Positions 35,716 to 43,799 are shown, counted from the stretch's first letter. The stretch is 64,000 nt of DNA from JAAYJT01 sp037445555 (GCA_037445555.1 JBBIKG010000018.1:7909-71908), one strand, 5' to 3'. Numbers and translations are program-made. Notes: a model not told the origin generated them from the sequence alone.

Positions 35716-36080
35716 TCAGATGTTTACCTCGCCATCATCGGATTGCTCTGCGTGGAGGATATGCAGCAGGCGATGAATGATAGGGGCGAAAAATACGGCA
35801 GTGATGCTTTAGAAAGCCACACCACTGTATAGAGCATAAAACGAGGAGAAGAGTTTGGCCCCATCGGACGACATCGCCACCGCCGACCAACCGTCGGTGA
35901 GTATCATAAACGCCATATTAAAGCTGTCGATCCACAACAGGTGACCAAGCCCCTGTAGCCGGCAACTCCGATGGTCACCGAAATAATGATCAGCCCCAGG
36001 GCCAACAGCCTGTATTTACCCATGCGTATAGTAAATTCATTCAGCGAAAGTACGCGCTGATGTTTGTGTTCCAATTTCAT
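35716..36080 (-). pseudogene. Decayed two-TM potassium-channel-like gene
   Basis: Read on the minus strand from ATG 36080, the frame gives MKLEHKHQRVLSLNEFTIRM, then a membrane helix (LLALGLIIISVTIGVAGYRG). A 1-nt deletion near 35944-35955 moves the reading into a second frame giving LLWIDSFNMAFMILTDGWSA, DGAKLFSSFYALYSGVAF, then an in-frame TAA (35809-35811), then SITAVFFAPIIHRLLHILHA and a stop at 35716. The combined order (helix, pore-like loop, helix, FAP-x-x-HR-x-x-H tail) matches small ion-channel-like proteins common in Bacteroidota. Two lesions indicate a pseudogene; sequencing error cannot be excluded for the deletion. Confidence 0.7.
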
Positions 36081-36330
36081 TTTTTTCAAGTTTTTGCATG
36101 AGGTCTTCAAGGTAGTCAATCTGAACCTCCTGAATTTTACGTAACTTCTTGTTCGGATGAACCATCAGGCGGTCAATTATTTTCGCTAAGCAGCTCTCGC
36201 AGTTATAAGTCGCATTTATTAATTGAACTTATAAAGAGCGAACCTGATGGTATTCAAGTGCTATGGATGACCTACCTGAATGCTTTGGTACTTCCCCGAG
36301 GTTTCGGGCAATTGTGTGGTTGGTTCAGAT

Positions 36331-36717
36331 TTATTTCCGCTCAGTAAGCTCTGTCGCCCGATATGCCACAATCCGGCTGATCAGTTCAGAAGGCAAATGT
36401 TCGTCAGCCGGAAATTGTATGGCTCCGCGGGAGGTTTTGTATCGCTTTAGCTCCTCCCTGAATGCAATGATGGGAGAGGCTGTGGGGTAAAGTCCTATAT
36501 GACTTTTATGTGCCGCATAGTACACAAGAATTTTTTTCATCCGAAAGGCAGGCATGTTGAAACTGATGGTTTCCTGTGCTTCAGGCACTACCCTTCTGAT
36601 GATTGCGCGCAGTTCATCAAGTCTGGCCAAAACGGGCCCCTCAAAGGAGCGGTGGTATTCGTCAACTGAAGTAAACCTGACATCGCCGGATAGTGTTTTC
36701 TTCTGACTACTTTTCAT
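36331..36717 (-). CDS. DUF1801 / YdhG-like protein
   Basis: A 128-residue cytoplasmic protein from ATG 36717. It matches DUF1801 (YdhG/YjhX-like, related to frataxin-fold iron-chaperone-like proteins): FTSVDEYHRSFEGPVLARLD, LRAIIRRVVPEAQETISFNM, PAFRMKKILVYYAAHKSHIG, LYPTASPI and the closing GAIQFPADEHLP. Function is not established; an iron-binding role has been suggested for some relatives. It follows corA after 26 nt on the same strand and is probably co-transcribed. Confidence 0.88.
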   Translation of the reverse strand: MKSSQKKTLSGDVRFTSVDEYHRSFEGPVLARLDELRAIIRRVVPEAQETISFNMPAFRMKKILVYYAAHKSHIGLYPTASPIIAFREELKRYKTSRGAIQFPADEHLPSELISRIVAYRATELTERK

Positions 36718-36743
36718 ACGGAGGATTGGATGTTGCAGCAAGC

Positions 36744-37673
36744 TCAGAACCATCTTCTTTTACGGAAAATGATGACTCCCAGATAGGATAACAACATGCT
36801 GCCGACGAGTATGAATACAATAGCATACGGATTATTTTCCATCATGTTGGGTACGTTCATTCCGAAAATACTCGCGATGAGTGTAGGAATCATGAGCAGG
36901 ATGGAGATGATGGTGAGCTGTTTCATCACCCCGTTGAGGTTGTTGGATATCACCGAAGCAAAAGCATCCATCATACCGCTCTGTATGTCGGAATAAATCT
37001 GGGCCATTTCAAGAGCCTGTTTGTTTTCAATGATGGCGTTCTCGAGAAGGTCTTCATTGAATTCTGTAGTGATTTTCTTTGAGTTCCGAAGTTTGGCCAG
37101 CACCAGCTCGTTCGCCTTTATGGAGGTAATAAAATAGACCAGGCACTTCTCCATCTTCAGCAACTTGTTCAGTTCCCGGTTCTTGATCGATTTTTCAAGA
37201 TCTTGCTCTATACTGTTGGTAATCTGGTTTATCTGCTTCAGGTACTTCAGATACACATTGCCGGAGCGAAGAAACAAGCGCAGTATAAAATTGATGGTAT
37301 CAGTAATGTCACGATACTGCTCACGCAAGGGCGATGGCTGTCCAACAGGCAGAATTTCATTTTCCTGCAGGCAGATGGTTACCGTGAAATTTTCTTTTAT
37401 AAAGATACCCAGGGGGATGGTGGTGTATGGCACCCCATTAGTACTCACCTCAATCGGGATGCGAAGAATGACCAGTGTCCAGTCGTCCTCTATTTCGAGG
37501 CGCGAGCGTTCGTCGATGTCGAGGATGTCGGTAATCAGGTCGGCCGGCACACCAAAGAGGGTAGTAAGCTTTCCAATTTCTTCAGGGGTCGGATTGATAA
37601 CATTAATCCAACATCCCTGAGTTGGCTCTGAGATTTCCTGATAGCCACCAAATGTCTTGAAGGTTTTGACCAT
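36744..37673 (-). CDS. corA: CorA-family Mg2+/Co2+ transporter
   Basis: A 309-residue inner-membrane channel of the CorA/CNNM-independent MIT family, forming pentamers for Mg2+ (also Co2+/Ni2+) uptake. The cytoplasmic funnel occupies about 1-240. Two membrane helices follow (about 248-267 and 280-300), with the signature GMNVPNM at the end of the first. The C-terminus is basic (FRKRRWF). The start codon is preceded by a perfect SD (AAGGAG, spacing 8) that can be hidden by a hairpin; see the leader entries. DUF1801 lies downstream. Confidence 0.93.
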   Translation of the reverse strand: MVKTFKTFGGYQEISEPTQGCWINVINPTPEEIGKLTTLFGVPADLITDILDIDERSRLEIEDDWTLVILRIPIEVSTNGVPYTTIPLGIFIKENFTVTICLQENEILPVGQPSPLREQYRDITDTINFILRLFLRSGNVYLKYLKQINQITNSIEQDLEKSIKNRELNKLLKMEKCLVYFITSIKANELVLAKLRNSKKITTEFNEDLLENAIIENKQALEMAQIYSDIQSGMMDAFASVISNNLNGVMKQLTIISILLMIPTLIASIFGMNVPNMMENNPYAIVFILVGSMLLSYLGVIIFRKRRWF

Positions 37674-37681
37674 TATGTTGT

Positions 37682-37727
37682 CTCCTTACGTTTTTTCTGT
37701 AAGGAAACCCGATGTGCCCTTACAGAA
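37682..37727 (-). promoter_or_regulatory. corA leader with mutually exclusive hairpins over the SD
   Basis: Three segments on the minus strand: A TTCTGTAAGG (37718-37727), B CCTTACAGAA (37695-37704) and C GTAAGG plus AG (37682-37689). A and B are perfectly complementary over 10 bp with a 13-nt loop. B can instead pair with C over 6 bp with a 9-nt loop, which hides the SD AAGGAG (37682-37687). Thus A:B leaves the SD free and B:C closes it. The pairing is read directly from sequence; the switching role is inference. Confidence 0.6.
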
Positions 37728-37730
37728 TAG

Positions 37731-37769
37731 TTAAAAATTCAGTTTACTATGATACGGGCCATCGTCCAT
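37731..37769 (-). CDS. Putative corA leader peptide (12 residues)
   Basis: A short ORF MDDGPYHSKLNF starts about 20 nt after the predicted transcription start and stops 3 nt before leader segment A. Its acidic-acidic-Gly-Pro N-terminus recalls the acidic/proline start of the enterobacterial mgtL leader peptide, where low Mg2+ makes ribosomes fall off. A ribosome finishing this ORF would cover segment A, letting B:C hide the corA SD; early drop-off would free it. Coding is not demonstrated; no SD is seen. Confidence 0.4.
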   Translation of the reverse strand: MDDGPYHSKLNF

Positions 37770-37795
37770 ATATGAAGTCAAATTGGTTTGTGAGG

Positions 37796-37803
37796 CAAAG
37801 GTA
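37796..37803 (-). promoter_or_regulatory. -7 promoter box of corA
   Basis: TACCTTTG on the minus strand, an exact TAnnTTTG match, with a TTTTTG run upstream at somewhat long spacing. It predicts a leader of about 117 nt, unusually long for this window. Confidence 0.55.
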
Positions 37804-37970
37804 AGAATAATAGTTGTAAGGGTTGACAAAAACCCAATATTTTTTAGCAATTATTATAAAAAATATTCCGGTGTATCAGCTGTCTGAAGTCATTGATTCG
37901 ATCAAGTAAAGAACAGTATCAAGGCACAGATTATGAATGTTTTATGTCATAATCCTGCAGGGTTGACGAT

Positions 37971-38300
37971 TCATGCTTTACGGATTCTTTCGACAATGAT
38001 CCGGTTGACGGGGCACCCGTTGGGTTTCAGGTGCCAGTCCAGCCATACGGCCAGTGGAAACGATTCTTTTTCAAGGATGATTGCCGATCCGACAGGCAGG
38101 GAGTCAAATACGTAGGTACCTGAGTCAATCTGTATCATCCAACCCCCGCAGCAGGCGCACATGCGCAGGTCGGGGCCAGTAATGATACCCCTTGACCCGA
38201 ACTCAGTTTCGCTCGTGCAACACGAAACAAAAAAGAATATCCAGGAAAGGAGGATTGAGACTTTCACGAGTAGAATCGTATTAAGTGATCCCGGGTGCAT
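37971..38300 (-). CDS. Small lipoprotein with CACCGGW motif
   Basis: About 109 residues from ATG 38300 (a GTG 36 nt further in, giving a more compact signal peptide, is also possible). The signal peptide has lipobox FFFVSC. The mature part contains GIITGPDLRMCACCGGWMI, a CxCCGGW motif found in small Bacteroidota lipoproteins, and ends in VNRIIVERIRKA. The clustered cysteines suggest metal or redox chemistry, but no function is known. It stands alone between corA and the cyanophycinase. Confidence 0.65.
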   Translation of the reverse strand: MHPGSLNTILLVKVSILLSWIFFFVSCCTSETEFGSRGIITGPDLRMCACCGGWMIQIDSGTYVFDSLPVGSAIILEKESFPLAVWLDWHLKPNGCPVNRIIVERIRKA

Positions 38301-38433
38301 CACGCCAGGGTTTTACATTCAAAGTAGACTTAAAATCAATGTTCCGGCAGTGAGTGTACTTCACTTATTCCTGAATTCTGTTTTAGCAAACTTTGCCTGG
38401 ATGGTTTCATTCAAGATCTATATCAATGGGTTA

Positions 38434-39279
38434 TCAGTCAACCACTTTCCTGTTTTTAAGGTCGTAGGTATCGCCTGGTCGTAAAAAATAGAATAAGGGT
38501 TGATTTGCAGGAAGGTTTTTCAACGCAATACCCTCCCGCGACCAGAACGAGCCGTCGTAGACAGCCACGTAGCTATCGCCGATCACTTCAAACTTATCGC
38601 CTTTTACAACAATGCCGGTTTTTTCATCTATTCCTATTCCCAAGAGACCCGGATGTGCAGCAAGTACCTCGAGCAGATCGAAGTGCCTGTTGCGGGCCAA
38701 TACATGCTGGTCGATGGCAACATTTTTCAAAAATCCAAACCCTTGCTGGTGGTCGCCCATCATAATCTGGTTATTCCTTGTATCACCGCGCACCAGATAG
38801 CTTCCCTGGATGGTGGCACCTGCAGACGAACCCCCGATAATTCCTCCGCGACTCAATACGTCCCAGAGCATTTTTTCAGTCAGGGTGTTTTTGTAGGCAT
38901 CAACGAGCCGCCATTGCCTACCCCCGCTGAACCATACCACTTTTGCATGCCTGAGAGGCTCAGTAAAGGCCTCAGTATTGGCCACCTCGGGTTCGGTTGT
39001 ATGGAGAATCTGTACGTTTGTTACCCCCCTGTTTTTCAGTTGAACAAAATCCGTGAAGTTTTCATCATATGTGGCCTGGCCTTCAGCTGTAGGAATGACG
39101 ACCATTGGCACATCAAGCGTTCCAAAAGTGGCTGTTACGGATTTCAAAAAAGGATCCCTGACATTTCCCCCTCCCATAATGATGAGGGTTCCCTTGGCGG
39201 GTCCTATTTCCTGGCCAATGATTCGGAGGCTTCCTAAGAGCAGTATTACTAAAACCAAAACTTGTTTTCTCATAATCAT
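38434..39279 (-). CDS. Cyanophycinase-like peptidase (S51), exported
   Basis: A 281-residue serine peptidase of family S51. A signal peptide (MRKQVLVLVILLLGSLRIIG from the second Met, 39273) indicates export. The fold signatures are LIIMGGGN, VVIPTAEGQ, VWFSGGRQWRL, the nucleophile elbow IIGGSSAGA (catalytic Ser) and the later HVLARNRHFDLLEVL and GIGIDEKTGIVV. Family members cut beta-aspartyl linkages in cyanophycin (Asp-Arg polymer) or related isopeptides. No cyanophycin synthetase is in the window, so it may scavenge external polymer. Confidence 0.9.
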   Translation of the reverse strand: MIMRKQVLVLVILLLGSLRIIGQEIGPAKGTLIIMGGGNVRDPFLKSVTATFGTLDVPMVVIPTAEGQATYDENFTDFVQLKNRGVTNVQILHTTEPEVANTEAFTEPLRHAKVVWFSGGRQWRLVDAYKNTLTEKMLWDVLSRGGIIGGSSAGATIQGSYLVRGDTRNNQIMMGDHQQGFGFLKNVAIDQHVLARNRHFDLLEVLAAHPGLLGIGIDEKTGIVVKGDKFEVIGDSYVAVYDGSFWSREGIALKNLPANQPLFYFLRPGDTYDLKNRKVVD

Positions 39280-39483
39280 GAATTTAATATGGAATTATTT
39301 GATTACCAGATACTGGCTCTTCTCCATACCTGATTTCCAAAGATAACAATCCATTGCATCCCTGAAACAAATGGATGCAAATGACAGTTCCTTAAAACAC
39401 CAAAATCAAATTCATCAGCAAAAGAAGTTCGATGGCAGGATGCCAGCCCCTCCAGATCAAAATGTAAGACTTTGATAAGAAAG

Positions 39484-41694
39484 TTATTGGGACAGTTCGA
39501 AACGATCCAAGTTCATTACCTTATTCCAGGCTGCTACGAAATCAGTCACAAATTTTTCTTTTGCATCACTGCATGCGTATACTTCGGCAATAGCTCTAAG
39601 TTCCGAGTTGGATCCAAATATCAGGTCAACACGGGTGGCTTTCCATTTGGATACTCCTGATTTTCGGTCTCTGCCTTCAAACTGCTCTTTATCTGCTGAG
39701 ATTGGCATCCATTGTGTGTGTATATCCAATAGATTAATGAAAAAATCATTCGTCAACACACCTGGTTGATTCGTCAAAACCCCGGTATCCGAATTATTAT
39801 AATTTGTTCCTAGCACGCGCATACCACCCAACAATACAGTCATTTCGGGTGCCGTCAGCGTAAGAAGTTGGGCACGATCAATGAGCATATCCTCAGATGA
39901 AACTCTGAGTTTGCTTTTCAGATAGTTCCTGAATCCATCGGCAACGGGCTCGAGCACTGAGAATGAATCCACATCTGTTTGTTCAGCAGATGTGTCCATT
40001 CTACCGGGAATAAACGGCACCGAGATTTCTATGCCTGCCATTTGAGCTGCTTTTTCAACTCCGGTGCAACCGGCCAGAACGATTAGATCAGCAAGTGAAA
40101 TTTTCTTCCCATCCTTCTGCGACCGATTAAATTCAGCCTGAATCAGCTCGAGCTGGTTTAGGATAATAGCCAATGTGGGCGGATTGTTTACCGCCCAGTC
40201 TTTCTGAGGTGCAAGTCGTATTCGGGCTCCGTTTGCACCACCCCGTTTATCTGACCCCCGGAAAGTGGAAGCGGACGCCCAGGCTGTAGAAACCATCTGC
40301 GATATACTGAGTCCTGAATTTAAGAGTCTTGTTTTTAAATATTTGATATCGTTTTCTTCAATAAGCGGATGATCAACTGCCGGGATTGGATCCTGCCATG
40401 TGAGCTCTTCAGCTGGAACTTCCGGACCAAGATATCTCGATCGTGGCCCCATATCTCTGTGCGTAAGCTTGAACCATGCGCGGGCAAATGCCTCGGCAAA
40501 TTCGTCAGGGTGCTCATAGAATCTCCTGGAAATTTTTTCGTATTCCGGGTCAAAGCGTAATGAAAGATCCGTGGTAAGCATTGTAGGCAGGTGTTTCATT
40601 GAAGGATCATGGGCATCGGGGATCACTTTGTCTGCGTTGACAGCCACCCACTGATAAGCCCCAGCCGGACTCTTGGTCAGCTCCCAGTCATACCTGAACA
40701 GATTTTCGAAATAATAATGATTCCATTTCTGTGGCGTTTGAGTCCAGGTAACTTCAATACCACTGGTGATGGTATCTGCACCTTTCCCACTCCGAAAAGT
40801 ACTTTTCCAGCCCAGACCCTGATCTTCAATTTTTGCGGCTTCAGGTTCAGGTCCAAGATGACTGGCATCGCCGGCACCGTGACACTTGCCAAAAGTATGA
40901 CCACCTGCTATCAGTGCAACAGTTTCTTCGTCGTTCATTGCCATCCGCGCAAAAGTGTTGCGAATATCTTTTGCGGCAGCGAGCGCATCCGGATTTCCGC
41001 CAGGGCCCTCAGGGTTAACATAGATTAAGCCCATCTGAATGGCTGCAAGAGGATTTTCAACTTCACTGAGGTCAAGGTTCCGATTTTCGTTATCCAGCCA
41101 TTTCTGTTCCGATCCCCAATATACATCTTCTTCAGGTTCCCATACATCTTCTCGTCCGCCCGCAAACCCAAACGTCTTAAAGCCCATAGATTCCAATGCA
41201 ACATTACCGGCAAGTATCATCAGGTCTGCCCACGAAATTTTTTTGCCATACTTCTGCTTTATGGGCCAAAGGAGCCTCCTGGCTTTGTCAAGGTTGACAT
41301 TATCGGGCCAGCTATTGAGCGGAGCAAAACGTTGCTGACCAGTTCCTCCTCCTCCCCGTCCATCCCCGGTTCTATACGTACCGGCACTATGCCATGCCAT
41401 ACGGATAAATAAGGGACCATAATGCCCGAAATCTGCCGGCCACCAATCCTGAGAGTCTGTCATCAGGGCATGGAGGTCTTTTTTAAGTGCCTCGTAATCC
41501 AGAGTACCAAACTCCTTGGCATAATTGAAATTCCGGTCCAATGGATTCGATTTTTCAGAATGTTGACGAAGAATGCTAATTTTTAGTTGATTAGGCCACC
41601 AGTCACGGTTTTTTGTACCCGTCATTCCAAGGCTATGTTTTCCAATTGAACCGGTAACCGGACATTTGCTGATTTTTTCTTCTTTGTTTTCCAT
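39484..41694 (-). CDS. katG: Catalase-peroxidase KatG
   Basis: Heme enzyme of 736 residues that removes H2O2 by catalase and peroxidase activity. The distal site is FIRMAWHSAGTYRTG (R98, W101, H102), and the Tyr of the Met-Tyr-Trp adduct is Y225 in MGLIYVNPEGPGG. The proximal heme ligand is H266 in IAGGHTFGKCHGA. The C-terminal non-heme domain (about 420-736) is complete. It lies 38 nt downstream of the Fur/PerR-type regulator gene on the same strand, so it is probably in an autoregulated peroxide-response operon. Confidence 0.98.
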   Translation of the reverse strand: MENKEEKISKCPVTGSIGKHSLGMTGTKNRDWWPNQLKISILRQHSEKSNPLDRNFNYAKEFGTLDYEALKKDLHALMTDSQDWWPADFGHYGPLFIRMAWHSAGTYRTGDGRGGGGTGQQRFAPLNSWPDNVNLDKARRLLWPIKQKYGKKISWADLMILAGNVALESMGFKTFGFAGGREDVWEPEEDVYWGSEQKWLDNENRNLDLSEVENPLAAIQMGLIYVNPEGPGGNPDALAAAKDIRNTFARMAMNDEETVALIAGGHTFGKCHGAGDASHLGPEPEAAKIEDQGLGWKSTFRSGKGADTITSGIEVTWTQTPQKWNHYYFENLFRYDWELTKSPAGAYQWVAVNADKVIPDAHDPSMKHLPTMLTTDLSLRFDPEYEKISRRFYEHPDEFAEAFARAWFKLTHRDMGPRSRYLGPEVPAEELTWQDPIPAVDHPLIEENDIKYLKTRLLNSGLSISQMVSTAWASASTFRGSDKRGGANGARIRLAPQKDWAVNNPPTLAIILNQLELIQAEFNRSQKDGKKISLADLIVLAGCTGVEKAAQMAGIEISVPFIPGRMDTSAEQTDVDSFSVLEPVADGFRNYLKSKLRVSSEDMLIDRAQLLTLTAPEMTVLLGGMRVLGTNYNNSDTGVLTNQPGVLTNDFFINLLDIHTQWMPISADKEQFEGRDRKSGVSKWKATRVDLIFGSNSELRAIAEVYACSDAKEKFVTDFVAAWNKVMNLDRFELSQ

Positions 41695-41732
41695 CGTATT
41701 GATTTTTTGTTAATTAATTATATCCTGTGCAA

Positions 41733-42149
41733 CTATATCTTTTGTTTACCAATTATCTGCAGCTTCAGATCAACAATATCCAGGCCTGGAACAGGCTTTC
41801 TGCTAAAATACTCACGCAGCAATTCCTGTAGCTCCTGATCACTGTAGTCTTCTATTTGGTCAGTACCCATAAAGTAAATGTGATGATGCGGATCCAGAAA
41901 TGCATCGTAGCGCATAATATCGTTTTCCGTTCTGACTTTATGAATCAGGCCATTTTCTGTAAGCACTTCCAGCACTCTGTACACCGTGGCAACCGAGATA
42001 TTCAGATTGGTTCTTCGGATATGATCAATGATTTTATCAGCCGTTGGATGATTTCCTAATTTTTCTATCGCTGCCAGTATATTTATGCGCTGGGGAGTAG
42101 GTTTCAATCCTTTCTCCCTCAGTTTTCGACTTATGTCAGAAGTCTCCAT
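41733..42149 (-). CDS. Fur-family regulator, PerR-like, cysteine-free
   Basis: A 138-residue dimeric DNA-binding regulator. The winged helix contains LKPTPQRINILAAIEKLGNH and the recognition helix NISVATVYRVLEVLTENGLI; the metal region is YDAFLDPHHHIYFMGTDQIE. Unlike classical Fur and Bacillus PerR it contains no cysteine at all, so it lacks the structural Zn(Cys)4 site. ATG 42149 was preferred to a TTG one codon upstream. Its position 38 nt before katG and a perfect Fur/PerR-type palindrome at its own promoter support peroxide-responsive repression. Confidence 0.9.
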   Translation of the reverse strand: METSDISRKLREKGLKPTPQRINILAAIEKLGNHPTADKIIDHIRRTNLNISVATVYRVLEVLTENGLIHKVRTENDIMRYDAFLDPHHHIYFMGTDQIEDYSDQELQELLREYFSRKPVPGLDIVDLKLQIIGKQKI

Positions 42150-42165
42150 CAATGGTCATTTTTGA

Positions 42166-42182
42166 ATGAGAATCATTCTCAT
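42166..42182 (-). promoter_or_regulatory. Fur/PerR operator palindrome
   Basis: ATGAGAAT-C-ATTCTCAT is a perfect 8-1-8 palindrome matching the Fur/PerR box core (GAGAATCATTCTC). It begins 17 nt upstream of the regulator's start codon and just downstream of its -7 box, the right place for autorepression of the fur-katG operon. Confidence 0.85.
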
Positions 42183-42191
42183 CTGATAAGA

Positions 42192-42199
42192 CAAAATTA
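42192..42199 (-). promoter_or_regulatory. -7 promoter box of the fur-katG operon
   Basis: TAATTTTG on the minus strand matches TAnnTTTG. Transcription would start near 42185, directly against the Fur/PerR palindrome. Confidence 0.55.
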
Positions 42200-42848
42200 G
42201 GCATTAAGTCTGAAAAACAATAACGATTTAGAAACTTTTCTGAGTTGCTCCTGGTTACTGTGCAGGGTGGGTTTGTCAGTTTTAAGAACGATATTTGGGG
42301 CACCCTAAAATTCGACGGTAAAATCATTCGCTCAGTGACAACTCGGCTGATCTGATAACTGCTGAAGGGTTTGATTATGAGGTCAGTTGCTCTGTTGTCA
42401 TGATGTGTCTTAAAACGTACTTTTCACATATAAATATTCAGCTCTGCTTCTTTCAGGCCTAGATGCAGGCTTACAGCCTGGCAACCTGATTGTTTATGCA
42501 AGAAAGTGCTGAAAATTGGGTATACAGGAATAGCCGCCAACGTGCCGGCTCAGGCAAGTTCTGCACTCGGAAGCTATGTGAGCTGAGGTGTCATTTTCCA
42601 TTTAGATAGACGTTTGACACGCCTTAATCTTTAGCTGATAATAGCTTAAACCCTTTCCTGCTTAACCGGCAGTCATGTGGTTGCCTTGGTGATATAGCCA
42701 ATGGGTATTTCCTTGCCTTGGAACGACATCATTGATAAATACCGGCCGTGCTGTGCAAACAGATGCAGGTATCTGCTGACAGAAGGTAGCCCACCGCTGA
42801 AACGAGGAACTCGCCCGGATTAAGATGGCGGGCCGGTGCCTTAAAAGT
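42200..42848. other. Gene-free stretch
   Basis: Some 650 bases without a supported gene. A 68-codon minus frame (42662-42868) has no family resemblance and overlaps the next gene. Frames on plus around 42500-42600 are broken. It may be degenerate coding sequence, but nothing could be recognised. Confidence 0.45.
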
Positions 42849-43112
42849 TCAGAAAATCCCGACGGCAAGTTCAGCCCAGATCAGTAACAGCAACAGGATC
42901 AACGTAGCACAGGCTGTGATTCTGATCCATCGTTTTTTAACGGTCCTGAGTACAAGGTCGCATAGGATGGCTGTGCTGAACAGCAAGCCTCCGGCTACGA
43001 TGAAATCAAAAATACTCCAGTTCACCTCGTCAGTAAACAGCATGGCGATGAGCGGAATGAGCAATATGACGGCAGCGGCTAACAGGAAAAGGAATAGTCT
43101 TTTGTTTTTCAT
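42849..43112 (-). CDS. Small three-helix membrane protein
   Basis: An 87-residue protein from ATG 43112 with three membrane helices (about 5-24, 31-50, 62-85). The phrase FTDEVNWSIFDFIVAGGLLF followed by LRTVKKRW and the C-terminal LIWAELAVGIF belong to a conserved but uncharacterised small protein found in many bacteria. No neighbour gives a hint on function; DUF4256 lies upstream on the same strand with a 117-nt gap. Confidence 0.7.
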   Translation of the reverse strand: MKNKRLFLFLLAAAVILLIPLIAMLFTDEVNWSIFDFIVAGGLLFSTAILCDLVLRTVKKRWIRITACATLILLLLLIWAELAVGIF

Positions 43113-43229
43113 GTTCGATTGGTTGTCGTGTGTTCTGTTTTTGAATATGATGTAAGAGTTTCTTTCCACCTTTTTGCAGCCGATGTACGGTGCTTTTATT
43201 GCGTATAGTGGCGGGGTATTATTGTGCAC

Positions 43230-43799
43230 CTACACCCAAAGCATTCCTCTGAAGCCTCTGGCTGTATAATAGGACGATGCCCCGTTGTGATACACAAACA
43301 CGGTGTTATACCGGCGATCGCAGAAAAGAGCACCGCCCAGTCTGCGAATGGGGTCAGGTGTTTTAATCCAGCTGGAAGTTTTGGTATCAAACGCCCCGAA
43401 TGTTTGAAGGAGCCTGTAGGCATCCTCAGTCATCAGTTCTATCCCCATGGCGGCAGCCATGTCCATAACATTATTCGCAGGGCTATGCTCTTTGCGCGAT
43501 TCCTGAGCCTGACGATCGTAACACAGGCTTCGGCGACCTGCCGGACTCTCATTGGAACAATCCACAAAAAGGAACCTGCCGTTCATTGTGTCAGCAATTA
43601 ATACGTCGGGTTCGCCTCCGGTGCGTTCCATCTCGCTGAGCGACCACAGCACGACTGGATTTTCTTCTAACCTGGCACTCACTTCCATCCATTCAATACC
43701 GGGGTGGCGATGCCTGTTATTAACGAAGCGCATATGCAGCTTTTTTAGAAGCTCAGAACGTTCGGGTGACGATAATTGGCGATGATTGTTATTTGACAT
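43230..43799 (-). CDS. DUF4256 family protein
   Basis: A 189-residue soluble protein that matches DUF4256 along its length: ELLKKLHMRFVNNRHRHPGI, WMEVSARLEENPVVLWSLSE, MERTGGEPDVL, VDCSNESPAGRRSLCYDRQA, AAAMGIELMTEDAYRLLQ and GGALFCDRRYNTVFVYHNGA. The family is conserved across bacteria but has no known activity. Start at ATG 43799. Confidence 0.88.
   Translation of the reverse strand: MSNNNHRQLSSPERSELLKKLHMRFVNNRHRHPGIEWMEVSARLEENPVVLWSLSEMERTGGEPDVLIADTMNGRFLFVDCSNESPAGRRSLCYDRQAQESRKEHSPANNVMDMAAAMGIELMTEDAYRLLQTFGAFDTKTSSWIKTPDPIRRLGGALFCDRRYNTVFVYHNGASSYYTARGFRGMLWV

Noticed and set aside
42662..42868. 68-codon minus-strand frame
   Set aside because: Composition not protein-like, no similarity recognised, overlaps a better gene.
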